Assembly: GCA_016791065.1 (NCBI GenBank)
Contig: JAEUOD010000113.1
Coordinates: forward strand, 1 to 49,562
Length of the DNA: 49,562 bases
Direction: 5' to 3'
DNA from: Dechloromonas sp.
Lineage (GTDB): Bacteria > Pseudomonadota > Gammaproteobacteria > Burkholderiales > Rhodocyclaceae
A model generated the notes under the pieces. That model saw only the letters and a list, made by a program, of their open reading frames with translations, was not told the DNA's origin and did no database searches. This document shows positions 39,768-48,138 of the stretch, one piece after another. A program made the translations under genes and the position numbers. Every line of letters begins with the position of its first letter. Position 1 is the first letter of the stretch.

Positions 39768-41474
39768 ATGAGCACATCGACCCTGCAACGGCGCCCGCTC
39801 GGGCAAATCCTGATCTCCGAGGGCATCCTCTCGGAGGACCAGTTGCGCATTGCCCTGCTCGAGCAGATGAAGCAGAACCAGCCGATCGGCAAGCTGCTCG
39901 TCTCGCTCGGCTTCGTCTCCGAGGCCACCTTGCGCCAGGCCCTCTCGGAAAACCTCGGCAAGCAGAGCGTCGACCTCTCGAATGCCGTGGTCGACCCACA
40001 GGCGATGCGTCTCGTCCCGCGCGACATGGCCAAACGCTACCACCTGTTGCCGCTCGACTACGACCAGCCGAGCCGGCGGCTGACCCTGGCGATTTCCGAC
40101 GTCAACGACATCGTCGGCCTCGACCGCGTGCGCGCCCTGCTTGAAGAGGGCGTCGAGATCGAGACCCTGCTCGCCGGCGAATCGGAAATCGACCGTGCCA
40201 TCGACCAGTACTATGGCCACGAACTGTCGATCGACGGCATCCTTCACGAAATCGAAACTGGCGAAATCGACTGGAAGAGCCTCTCGGCCAGTGACGACGA
40301 ATACAGCCAGCCGGTCGTCCGGCTGATCGACTCGATCCTCACCGATGCCGTCAAGCGCGAGGCCTCCGACATCCACTTCGAGCCGGAAGCCAACTTCCTG
40401 CGCATTCGCTACCGGATCGACGGCATGCTGCGCCAGATCCGCGCCCTGCACAAATCCTACTGGCCGGCGATGACGGTACGCATCAAGGTGCTCTCCGGCA
40501 TGAACATCGCCGAGATGCGGGCGCCGCAGGATGGGCGCATCAGCCTCACCGTCTCCGGCCGCGCCGTCGACTTCCGCGTCGCCAGCCAGCCGACCATCCA
40601 CGGCGAAAACATCGTCCTGCGCATCCTCGACCGCCAGAAGGGCATCGTCCCGCTCGAACAGCTTGGCCTCAGCGAGGAACACCTGCACCAACTCAAGCTG
40701 ATGATCTCGCGCCCCGAGGGCATCATCCTCGTCACCGGCCCGACAGGCAGCGGCAAGACGACGACGCTTTACTCGGTGCTCAACCACATCAACGCCGAGG
40801 GCATCCACATCATGACCCTCGAAGACCCGGTCGAATACCCGATGGCCATGGTCCGCCAAACTTCGGTGGTCGAGAACGCCAAGCTCGATTTCGCCAACGG
40901 CATCCGCTCGATGATGCGCCAGGATCCGGACGTCATCCTGGTCGGCGAAGTGCGCGATGCCGAGACGGCCGAAATGGCCTTCCGCGCCTCGATGACCGGC
41001 CATCAGGTGTACACCACCCTGCACACCAACTCGGCGATCGGCGCCATCCCGCGCCTGCTCGACATTGGCGTGCTGCCCGACATCATGGCCGGCAACATCA
41101 TCGGCATCGTTGCCCAGCGCCTGATCCGTCGCCTGTGCGATCATTGCAAGACGCCTTATCACGCGGAACCGCACGAAATCCGCCTGCTCGGCACGCTGGC
41201 CGTGCATGCCCGCCCCCTGCTCTTCCGCCCGACCGGCTGCGAGCTTTGCGACTTCCAAGGCTATCGCGGCCGCATCGCGATCATGGAATTGCTGCGCATC
41301 GACGCCGGGCTCGACGAACTGATCGCCCGCCGCGCGACCACCTACGAGATCCGCAGCCGCGCCCTGCAACAGGGTTTCAGTACGCTGGCCGACGACGGCC
41401 TGCGGCGTGTCCTCAACGGCACGACCTCGCTCGAAGAGCTGGGCCGCGTCGTCGACCTGACCGACCGGATGTAG
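39768..41474 (+). CDS. mshE: MshE/GspE-type assembly ATPase
   Basis: 568 residues. The N-terminal MshEN-like domain has two tandem motifs, PLGQILISEGILSEDQL and PIGKLLVSLGFVSEATL. The ATPase core has GPTGSGKTTTLYSVL (Walker A at about 324-331), the Asp box ITLEDPVEYP-type TLEDPVEYPMAM, Walker B and His box (GEVRDAETAEMA, TLHTNSA). A tetracysteine zinc element, CDHC (about 457) and CELC (about 491), follows. It powers pilus or pseudopilus extension. ATG 39768 is chosen; upstream open sequence overlaps the TPR gene. Confidence 0.95.
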   Translation: MSTSTLQRRPLGQILISEGILSEDQLRIALLEQMKQNQPIGKLLVSLGFVSEATLRQALSENLGKQSVDLSNAVVDPQAMRLVPRDMAKRYHLLPLDYDQPSRRLTLAISDVNDIVGLDRVRALLEEGVEIETLLAGESEIDRAIDQYYGHELSIDGILHEIETGEIDWKSLSASDDEYSQPVVRLIDSILTDAVKREASDIHFEPEANFLRIRYRIDGMLRQIRALHKSYWPAMTVRIKVLSGMNIAEMRAPQDGRISLTVSGRAVDFRVASQPTIHGENIVLRILDRQKGIVPLEQLGLSEEHLHQLKLMISRPEGIILVTGPTGSGKTTTLYSVLNHINAEGIHIMTLEDPVEYPMAMVRQTSVVENAKLDFANGIRSMMRQDPDVILVGEVRDAETAEMAFRASMTGHQVYTTLHTNSAIGAIPRLLDIGVLPDIMAGNIIGIVAQRLIRRLCDHCKTPYHAEPHEIRLLGTLAVHARPLLFRPTGCELCDFQGYRGRIAIMELLRIDAGLDELIARRATTYEIRSRALQQGFSTLADDGLRRVLNGTTSLEELGRVVDLTDRM

Positions 41475-41476
41475 CG

Positions 41477-42676
41477 ATGCTGTTTGACTACAAGGCGGTC
41501 AGCGCCGAGGGGAGGATGATCTACGGGCGACTCGACGCGATCAACCTGATCGACCTTGAAATGCGCCTCAAGCGCATGGAACTCGACCTGGTCACCGGCA
41601 CGCTCGTCCAGCATCGCGCCCTGTTCGGCAGCCGCGGCATTCCGCGCCCCGAACTGATCAACTTCTGCTTCCACCTCGAGCAACTGGCTCGGGCCGGCGT
41701 GCCCATCCTCGACGGCCTGACCGACCTGCGCGACTCGATCGAGCATCCGCGTTTCCGCGAGGTTATCGCCGTGCTGATCGAGAACATCGAGGGCGGCCAG
41801 ACCTTGTCGCAGGCGATGGGCGTCCACCCCGATGTCTTCAGCCAGGTCTTCGTCAACCTGATCAAGGCTGGCGAGGCCAGCGGCCAGTTGCCTGAGGTGC
41901 TGGTCAGCCTCACCGAATCGCTCAAGTGGGAAGACGAACTCGCGTCGCACACCAAGAAGCTCCTGATGTACCCGGCTTTCGTCGCCACCATCGTGCTCGC
42001 CGCCACCTTCTTCCTGATGATCTACATGGTGCCGCAGCTCAAGCTCTTCGTCCGCAACATGGGACAGGAACTGCCGCTGCAGACCAAGGCGCTGTTCTTC
42101 GTCTCCGACCTGCTGGTCAATTACTGGTATGCCTTCCTGATCGTGCCCGTCGTCGCAGTTGCCGGCGGCCACTTCGCCATCCGTCGCGACCCACACGCCC
42201 GCCTGCGCTTCGATGGCCTCAAGCTGCGCCTGCCCATCCTCGGCGCCATTCTCAAGAAGATCATCCTTTCCCGCTTCGCCAACACTTTCGCGATGCTCTA
42301 CTCGGCCGGTATCCCGATCCTCGAATCGATCCGCACGACCCAGGAAATCGTCGGCAACGGCGTCGTCCGGCAGGCGCTGCAGCGGGTCGAGCAATCGATC
42401 CGCGAAGGCCGCAACGTCGCCGGTGCCTTCCATGACGTCGGGCTCTTTCCGCCGCTCGTCGTCCGCATGCTGCGGGTCGGCGAAAACACTGGAGGCCTCG
42501 ACAAGGCGCTGCTCAACGTCAGTTACTTCTACACCCGCGATGTCAAGGAATCGGTCGGCAAGGCGCAAACGATGATCGAACCGCTGCTCACCCTCTTCAT
42601 GGGCGCCCTGCTCGGCTGGATCATGCTCTCCGTGATCGGACCGATCTACGACGTCATCAGCAAGATCAAGACATGA
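41477..42676 (+). CDS. mshG: MshG/GspF-type inner-membrane platform protein
   Basis: 399 residues with two GspF domains and three membrane helices. MLFDYKAVSAEGRMIYGRLD is the standard N-terminus. FCFHLEQLARAGVPILDGL and FANTFAMLYSAGIPILESI are the paired domain cores, and the C-terminus GAFHDVGLFPPLVVRMLRVGENTG followed by LLTLFMGALLGWIMLSVI is typical. It starts two bases after the ATPase stop and is presumably the rotary platform turned by it. Confidence 0.95.
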   Translation: MLFDYKAVSAEGRMIYGRLDAINLIDLEMRLKRMELDLVTGTLVQHRALFGSRGIPRPELINFCFHLEQLARAGVPILDGLTDLRDSIEHPRFREVIAVLIENIEGGQTLSQAMGVHPDVFSQVFVNLIKAGEASGQLPEVLVSLTESLKWEDELASHTKKLLMYPAFVATIVLAATFFLMIYMVPQLKLFVRNMGQELPLQTKALFFVSDLLVNYWYAFLIVPVVAVAGGHFAIRRDPHARLRFDGLKLRLPILGAILKKIILSRFANTFAMLYSAGIPILESIRTTQEIVGNGVVRQALQRVEQSIREGRNVAGAFHDVGLFPPLVVRMLRVGENTGGLDKALLNVSYFYTRDVKESVGKAQTMIEPLLTLFMGALLGWIMLSVIGPIYDVISKIKT

Positions 42677-44184
42677 TCGCCCGCCGCCTGCTCTATCTCA
42701 ATACCCATCGTCTCTCGGCCTATGCCTGGCGGCACGGCAAGCTGCAACCGGAAGATAGCTTCGAGAACGGCGCAGAAGGCCTGGAACGCTTTCGCTCCTA
42801 TCTTGAAGCTAACCGACGCAGCCATTTCTCGCTGCTCGCCAACGTGGCCGAAGAAGGGCACGTTCTTGAAACCATCCCATTTCTCAAGGGCGGCGACCGC
42901 CAGGCGCTGATCACCCGCAAGATCGGCCAGCATTTCCTTGGCACGCCACTGGCAACTGCCTTTCCGCTGGGTTACGAAAAAGGCCGTCGGCGTAACGAGA
43001 AGTTACTGCTCTCGGCATTGACCAACCCAGGGCATTTCGACCCCTGGCTGCAGCGCCTTCAGGAGGCCGAAGCCCCGCTCGCCGGCATCTATACCGTCGC
43101 CCAACTCGGTGGCCAATTACTGCGCAAACTCGGCCATGCCCAGGGACGCTGTCTGCTGCTCAGTCAGCAGGATCACTCGATCCGCGAAAGCTACCTGGCC
43201 GACGGCCAGACGCTCTTCTCGCGCATGGCACCGATCACCGACAGCAGCATCGCGGGCATCGCCAGCAGCTTTGCCGCCGAAGCCGGCAAACTGCACCAGT
43301 ACCTGATCGGCCAGCGCCTGATCGGCCGCGATGAAAAACTGCCGGTCTTCATCGTCGCCTACCCGCCCGCGATTCCAGCGATCGACAATGCCTGCCCGGA
43401 TCGTGGCCAGCTCAGCTTTTCCATCATCGACAGCCATCAGGCCGCCGGCAAACTGGGGCTGCGCAGCCCGCCCGAGGACAATCGCAGCGACTACCTTTTC
43501 CTGCACCTGCTGGCGACGGCACCGCCACGCCAGCAGTTTGCTGACGAGCCCCTGCGCCACGACTATCGCCTTTCCCAACTACGCCAGGGACTCCTGGCAG
43601 CCGGGCTGGTCGGTCTGCTCGGCGGTCTGCTGTTCACCGCCAAGGAAGCCTTCGATACCCGTGCCCTGCGCCAGGAAACGCTCGCCCTGCGAGCCGGCGA
43701 GGCCGATCTCAATTGGCGTTACCAGGAAATCTCGGCCACTTTCCCGCAAATTGGCATCGATACCGACACCTTGCGTCGCCTGACCAGCCGCCAGACCGAA
43801 TTCGCCCGACAGCAGCGCCAGCCCGGCCCCCTCTATCAGGTGCTCAGCCGTGCGCTCGACCAGATGCCCAACATCCAGCTCGAAAGCATCGAGTGGAGAA
43901 TTGGCCGCCCCAATGCCGGCAATAGTGGAATCGAGGGCAACGAGGAAATCGCCCTCATCAAAGCCAGCGTAATACCACCCCGGGCGGCCACGCCGCGCCA
44001 GATCCTGGCCAGCTTCGAACAATTCACCGAACGGCTCAAAGCCAACCCGGATCTGGCACTCAAGGTATTGCAACAGCCTTTCGACCTCGAATCGGGACGC
44101 TCCCTGCGCGGCGGCGATGGCGACGACGGCGCGAGCGAGCCCAAAGCCTTCGCGGTCGAATTGATCCGGAACATCACGCCATGA
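42673..44184 (+). CDS. MshI-like PilM/PilN-type alignment protein
   Basis: 503 residues. The cytoplasmic part (1-300) is weakly similar to the actin-like PilM/GspL fold, with IPFLKGGDRQALITRKIGQHF and YTVAQLGGQLLRKLG. One membrane helix (about 308-328, GLLAAGLVGLLGGLLF) follows, then a coiled-coil and ferredoxin-like periplasmic part (RALDQMPNIQLESIEWRIG), as in PilN. So PilM- and PilN-type parts are in one chain, as in MshI/GspL. It overlaps mshG by four bases. Identity rests on domain order and position. Confidence 0.8.
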   Translation: MIARRLLYLNTHRLSAYAWRHGKLQPEDSFENGAEGLERFRSYLEANRRSHFSLLANVAEEGHVLETIPFLKGGDRQALITRKIGQHFLGTPLATAFPLGYEKGRRRNEKLLLSALTNPGHFDPWLQRLQEAEAPLAGIYTVAQLGGQLLRKLGHAQGRCLLLSQQDHSIRESYLADGQTLFSRMAPITDSSIAGIASSFAAEAGKLHQYLIGQRLIGRDEKLPVFIVAYPPAIPAIDNACPDRGQLSFSIIDSHQAAGKLGLRSPPEDNRSDYLFLHLLATAPPRQQFADEPLRHDYRLSQLRQGLLAAGLVGLLGGLLFTAKEAFDTRALRQETLALRAGEADLNWRYQEISATFPQIGIDTDTLRRLTSRQTEFARQQRQPGPLYQVLSRALDQMPNIQLESIEWRIGRPNAGNSGIEGNEEIALIKASVIPPRAATPRQILASFEQFTERLKANPDLALKVLQQPFDLESGRSLRGGDGDDGASEPKAFAVELIRNITP

Positions 44185-44780
44185 AGCTATCGAGTCGCGA
44201 CCTGAGCCGACTTCGCCTGCCACTCTTCATGGCCTTGGCCTTGCTCGCACTCGGGGCACTGCTCGCTTGGTGGAGCACACTGGCCGGACAACAGGCCAGC
44301 CAGGAACGAAATGATGCGGCCAATGCCAGGCAGCAGATCGAGCAACGCCTGCGCCAGGTCCGTACCGAAGAACAGGAAGTCAAGGAACGTACCCAGGTTT
44401 TTCAGGCCATGCAGGCGCGCGGCATGGTCGGCCCGGAAAAACGCCTCGAATGGACCGAACTGCTGCGCCTACTCCAGCGCGAATTGCGCCTGCCCGGCAT
44501 GACCTATGAACTGGGAGCCCAAAAGCAGCTGGAAAGCGTCAACGGCGTCGCCTATGCTTATTTCGCCAGCCCGATGCGACTGCAGCTCCGCCTGTTGCAT
44601 GAGCAGGATTTGCTCCTCTTCCTGAACCGCCTGCAGCAAGAAGCACGGGCCATGGTGCTGATCCGCAACTGCAAGCTGACGCGAGCGCCCGAAACAACGG
44701 AAGCGCGCAGTCAGATGCCGCAACTCGCGGCCGACTGCGAACTGCAGTGGATCACTGTTCAGCGCGCCACGGAAGGCTAA
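44181..44780 (+). CDS. MshJ/PilO-like alignment protein
   Basis: 199 residues. A short cytoplasmic tail and membrane helix (about 13-31) lead into a coiled coil (RQQIEQRLRQVRTEEQEVKE) and a small alpha/beta domain with LEWTELLRLLQRELRLPGMTYE and LHEQDLLLFLNRL. The layout matches PilO/GspM/MshJ, the partner of the MshI-like protein. It overlaps that gene by four bases and shares one base with the next gene's start. Confidence 0.8.
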   Translation: MKLSSRDLSRLRLPLFMALALLALGALLAWWSTLAGQQASQERNDAANARQQIEQRLRQVRTEEQEVKERTQVFQAMQARGMVGPEKRLEWTELLRLLQRELRLPGMTYELGAQKQLESVNGVAYAYFASPMRLQLRLLHEQDLLLFLNRLQQEARAMVLIRNCKLTRAPETTEARSQMPQLAADCELQWITVQRATEG

Positions 44781-45148
44781 TGAAACCGTACCTCAACCTC
44801 GCCGCACTTATGCTGATCCTGCTGCCGCTTTCCCTGCAAGCGCAGCAGGAGAGCCTTGGCCGGCTGTTTCTGACGCCGGAACAGCGCCTGATGCTCGATC
44901 GCCAACGCCAGATGAACCCCGGTGGCACATCAGTCGACGATGGCGCCAGCAGCCTGACCTTCAATGGCGAAGTCCGCCGTAGCTCCGGGCGAAATACGCG
45001 CTGGATCAATGGTGTCGCCGAACCAAGTAGCAGCCGTGACAAAGCGCCGGTCACAGTAGGTGACACCATCTACCCGGGGAGCGGAGAGAAAGACGATCTT
45101 CTGCGTGGCGGCAGAATCCAAATCAGGCCACCGACTGCAAAGCATTGA
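44780..45148 (+). CDS. MshK-like small periplasmic protein
   Basis: 122 residues with a signal peptide (MKPYLNLAALMLILLPLSLQAQ). The mature part starts ESLGRLFLTPEQRLMLDRQR, a phrase common in MshK/PilP-like proteins, followed by a small beta-rich segment SLTFNGEVRRSSGRNTRWINGV. MshK/GspC/PilP-type proteins link the inner-membrane complex to the secretin. Small size makes the name tentative; position supports it. Confidence 0.72.
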   Translation: MKPYLNLAALMLILLPLSLQAQQESLGRLFLTPEQRLMLDRQRQMNPGGTSVDDGASSLTFNGEVRRSSGRNTRWINGVAEPSSSRDKAPVTVGDTIYPGSGEKDDLLRGGRIQIRPPTAKH

Positions 45149-45149
45149 G

Positions 45150-46100
45150 ATGGGGCACGCAAAGCGAGTACAACATGGTGTCGCGCTGTTGCTATTCTTG
45201 TTGGTGGTGTTCGGAATAGCAGCAACATTTTCCCTGTCTGCCCTCAATCAAAATGCATTTCGCCTTGAACAGGAAAGCCGAACCGAACAGGCGCTCAATC
45301 TAGCCAAGGAAGCCTTGATTGGCGACGCTGTAGCAAGCGCGATCCCAGGCAGATTGCGCTGCCCCGAAAGCATTTCCATCGCCAACCCGATTGAAGGGCA
45401 AGCCCAGGGAAGTTGCACCACTGCCGCGAGCCGAATCGGGCGTTTCCCCTGGAAAACACTACGACTAGACACTCTTCGGGACGGCACCGGGGAACCGCTT
45501 TGGTACGCGCTCTCGCCGGGATTCTCGGCAGCTCCCATCAACAGCAACACGCTTGGCCAGCTCCAGGTTGATGGCCGCCCAAACGCTGCGGTGGCAGTCA
45601 TTGTCGCTCCCGGGGTGCCACTGAGCGGACAAAGCCGGACTGCAGTCACCCCGGCCAATCCGCCACAGGTATCTCAATATCTTGATTTGACCAACTCGGG
45701 GGGATCGTCCTTTGTCAGCAGCGGACCGGCTGGCACGATCAATGATCGCTTTGTCATCATCACCCAAGCAGAACTGTTCAAGGCGGTCAACACCCGCGTA
45801 CTCGCCGAGCTACGTGGCCTCGACGATCAGGCCCCCAACCTTCCCGTTCGCGGCTTACGCAATTTCCATAATTTGTACGGCACATTTCCGTGGGCTGACA
45901 ATGATGGCGATGGCTTTGCGGATGCCAATATCGCGACCGGCAGATTGCCCTTCAACGAACTCTCCCTTGATGCATGGCTAACCACCAACAACTGGCTTCC
46001 GTTGGTAAGTTACACTCGAATTTCTGCGAATTCAGCCCAACTGAGCATCGGCACATCGATCATGAAAGCCGTACCATGCCCCGCCCTTCCCTGCCCCTGA
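45150..46100 (+). CDS. Large pilin-like protein lacking Glu5 (GspK/MshP-like)
   Basis: 316 residues. A short leader ending RVQHG precedes the hydrophobic helix VALLLFLLVVFGIAATF, a type IV pilin-type N-terminus with leucine instead of Glu at +5. After the helix come EQALNLAKEALIGDA and a C-terminal domain with GRLRCPES, a second Cys (GSCTTAASRIGRFPW) and GEPLWYAL. An EF-hand-like loop, DNDGDGFADAN, lies near the C-terminus. Lack of Glu5 plus large size recalls the tip pseudopilin GspK. It overlaps the next gene by 25 bases. Confidence 0.75.
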   Translation: MGHAKRVQHGVALLLFLLVVFGIAATFSLSALNQNAFRLEQESRTEQALNLAKEALIGDAVASAIPGRLRCPESISIANPIEGQAQGSCTTAASRIGRFPWKTLRLDTLRDGTGEPLWYALSPGFSAAPINSNTLGQLQVDGRPNAAVAVIVAPGVPLSGQSRTAVTPANPPQVSQYLDLTNSGGSSFVSSGPAGTINDRFVIITQAELFKAVNTRVLAELRGLDDQAPNLPVRGLRNFHNLYGTFPWADNDGDGFADANIATGRLPFNELSLDAWLTTNNWLPLVSYTRISANSAQLSIGTSIMKAVPCPALPCP

Positions 46101-46747
46101 ACGCTTCTGTTGCCCGTGGATTCACGCTGGTCGAACTGACCGTCGTACTGGTAATCGTCTCGTTACTGGCAGGTGGTCTGATGATGACGCTCGGCAGCCA
46201 AGTCGATCAGCGACAACGCAGCGAAACCAGACAACAACTGGAAGAGGCACGGGATGCGTTGCTGGGATTTGCTGCCTCACATCTCGCTGCAGATGGAAAA
46301 CCCTACCTGCCGTGCCCGGACACGGATGGAGATGGCCTGGAAAACCGGGTTGGAAGCGCCTGTACAAGCGCGTCGGGCGCACTCCCTTTTGTCGACCTGG
46401 GTCTAAGCCGGCAGGACATCTGGGGAAATCGCCTGCGTTACCACGTCCACGCCAACTTTGGACGAAACGACATCGGCTTTACATTTACCACCAACAGCAA
46501 TCTACGCGTTTGCGAACAAGCTGCCTGCACAACGGTCCTGGCATCCGGGCTTCCGGTCATCGTGCTCTCCGGCGGAAGAAACGGCATTGGAACCGGTGGA
46601 GACGAACAAGAGAATGCCGATGGGGATCAAGACTACGTTAGCAGGGTAGCAACCAGCGCCGACATCAACGAATTCGATGACCATCTCATCTGGCTTTCGC
46701 CGAGCGTCCTGTACAACCGCATGATCGCCGCCGGCCGTCTCCCCTAG
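46076..46747 (+). CDS. Type IV prepilin-like protein
   Basis: 223 residues. It has a class III signal with leader ending SVARG, cleaved before FTLVELTVVLVIVSLLAGG, and Glu at +5. The C-terminal domain has LPCPDTDGDGLENRVG (a Ca-binding-like loop), a Cys in GSACTSASGALPF, then LGLSRQDIWGNRLRY and a closing FDDHLIWLSPSVLYNRMI. This order mirrors the preceding protein, so the two look paralogous. It could be a major or minor pseudopilin of the machine encoded upstream. Confidence 0.87.
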   Translation: MPRPSLPLNASVARGFTLVELTVVLVIVSLLAGGLMMTLGSQVDQRQRSETRQQLEEARDALLGFAASHLAADGKPYLPCPDTDGDGLENRVGSACTSASGALPFVDLGLSRQDIWGNRLRYHVHANFGRNDIGFTFTTNSNLRVCEQAACTTVLASGLPVIVLSGGRNGIGTGGDEQENADGDQDYVSRVATSADINEFDDHLIWLSPSVLYNRMIAAGRLP

Positions 46748-46827
46748 GCATTTGGCGTATTGACCAGCCTTCACGCGACTGCCACACTCAACGCCTGCCG
46801 ACGTTTTGAACGCGATAGTCGAACCCC

Positions 46828-48138
46828 GTGAGCCAGCAATCCTTCCTTTTTCACCTGCGCAATGCCGGGATAGATCCGGATGACGATGCCGAAACTCGGC
46901 TCAAGAAATCCCTCCTGATCTTCGCGACCGGCCTGGTCTGTCTCGGTTCGATGCTCTGGCTGTTCCTGTACGGCCAGATGGGCCCTCAGTTTTCGGCAAC
47001 CGCCCCCTTCGTTTTCCAGATCCTGCTCGTCGTCAACCTGCTGTTTTTCTTCTACAGCGGCAATTTCGACTTCTTCCGCTACTCGCAACTCGCTCTCTTC
47101 CTCTTCGCTCCCTTCGCCGTGCAATGGGGTATCGGCAACTTCATCACGGCCCGCGGCACCAGCCTCTGGGGACTTCTGGCACCGATCGGCGCACTGCTTT
47201 TCATCGGACCGCGCGAATCCATCGCCTGGTTTGCCGCCTATATTTTCCTGACCGCGCTCTCGGGATTTTTCGACTATTACCTGGCCGACAGCCTGGCAGC
47301 GGCGGGTCCCAAAATTGCGATCCAGACGAGCGTCTTTTTCTTTGCGCTCAACTTCGCCGCCATTTCGAGCATCGTTTACCTGCTGTTGCGCTACGCCGTC
47401 CAGGAAAAAGCCAAGACCCAGGCCAGCCTGGAGGCGACGCATCACCTGCTGCAGGAAGAGCAGGAGCGTTCCGAACGTCTGCTGCTCAACATCCTGCCCG
47501 GCCCCATCGCCGAACGCCTCAAGCAGAACAACCAGACGATCGCCGACGGTTTTGCCGACGTCAGTGTGATGTTCGTCGACATCGTCAATTTCACGCGCCT
47601 CGCCGAAGGCATGACGCCACAGCAGGTTTTTGCGATGCTCAACCGCATTTTTTCCTCGTTCGACGAACTGGCGGAAAAATACGGGGTCGAGAAGATCAAG
47701 ACCATCGGCGACGCTTACATGGTGGCCGGCGGTTTGAACAACGAATCCGGCAACTATTCGAAAGCCATCGCCGACCTTGCGCTTGCCATGCGCGACCTGC
47801 TCCGCCGGGATTTCACGGTCAACGACATGCATCTCGACGTCCGCATCGGCATCGGCACCGGCCCCATTGTGGCCGGCGTGGTCGGCAAGAAAAAATTCAT
47901 TTACGACCTCTGGGGCGACACGGTCAACCTGGCCAGTCGGATCACGAGTGAAGGCTTCCCCGGCATGATTCAGGTCGACGAAACGACCTACCGCCGCCTC
48001 GCACCCAATTACATCTTCAACGAGCCGAAGATGATCCCGCTCAAGGGCAAGGGCTTTACCGCGGTCTATCGCCTACTGGGCAGGCAGGAAACAAGCGCCG
48101 CCGAGCGAACCTCGCTCAAGGCTGCCGCGACAGACTGA
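46828..48138 (+). CDS. Membrane class III adenylate cyclase
   Basis: 436 residues, GTG start. Six hydrophobic helices (about 25-195) form a membrane module, followed by a helical linker (about 195-225) with ERLLLNILPGPIAERLK, then the class III catalytic domain. Metal-binding Asp residues are in VMFVDIVNFTRLAEGM, and IKTIGDAYMVAGGL and IYDLWGDTVNLASRI follow. The Lys of EKIKT and Asp of YDLWG are the ATP-selecting pair (guanylate cyclases have Glu/Cys), so cAMP is the likely product. It lies 80 bases after the prepilin gene and overlaps the convergent kinase by 23 bases. Confidence 0.9.
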   Translation: MSQQSFLFHLRNAGIDPDDDAETRLKKSLLIFATGLVCLGSMLWLFLYGQMGPQFSATAPFVFQILLVVNLLFFFYSGNFDFFRYSQLALFLFAPFAVQWGIGNFITARGTSLWGLLAPIGALLFIGPRESIAWFAAYIFLTALSGFFDYYLADSLAAAGPKIAIQTSVFFFALNFAAISSIVYLLLRYAVQEKAKTQASLEATHHLLQEEQERSERLLLNILPGPIAERLKQNNQTIADGFADVSVMFVDIVNFTRLAEGMTPQQVFAMLNRIFSSFDELAEKYGVEKIKTIGDAYMVAGGLNNESGNYSKAIADLALAMRDLLRRDFTVNDMHLDVRIGIGTGPIVAGVVGKKKFIYDLWGDTVNLASRITSEGFPGMIQVDETTYRRLAPNYIFNEPKMIPLKGKGFTAVYRLLGRQETSAAERTSLKAAATD

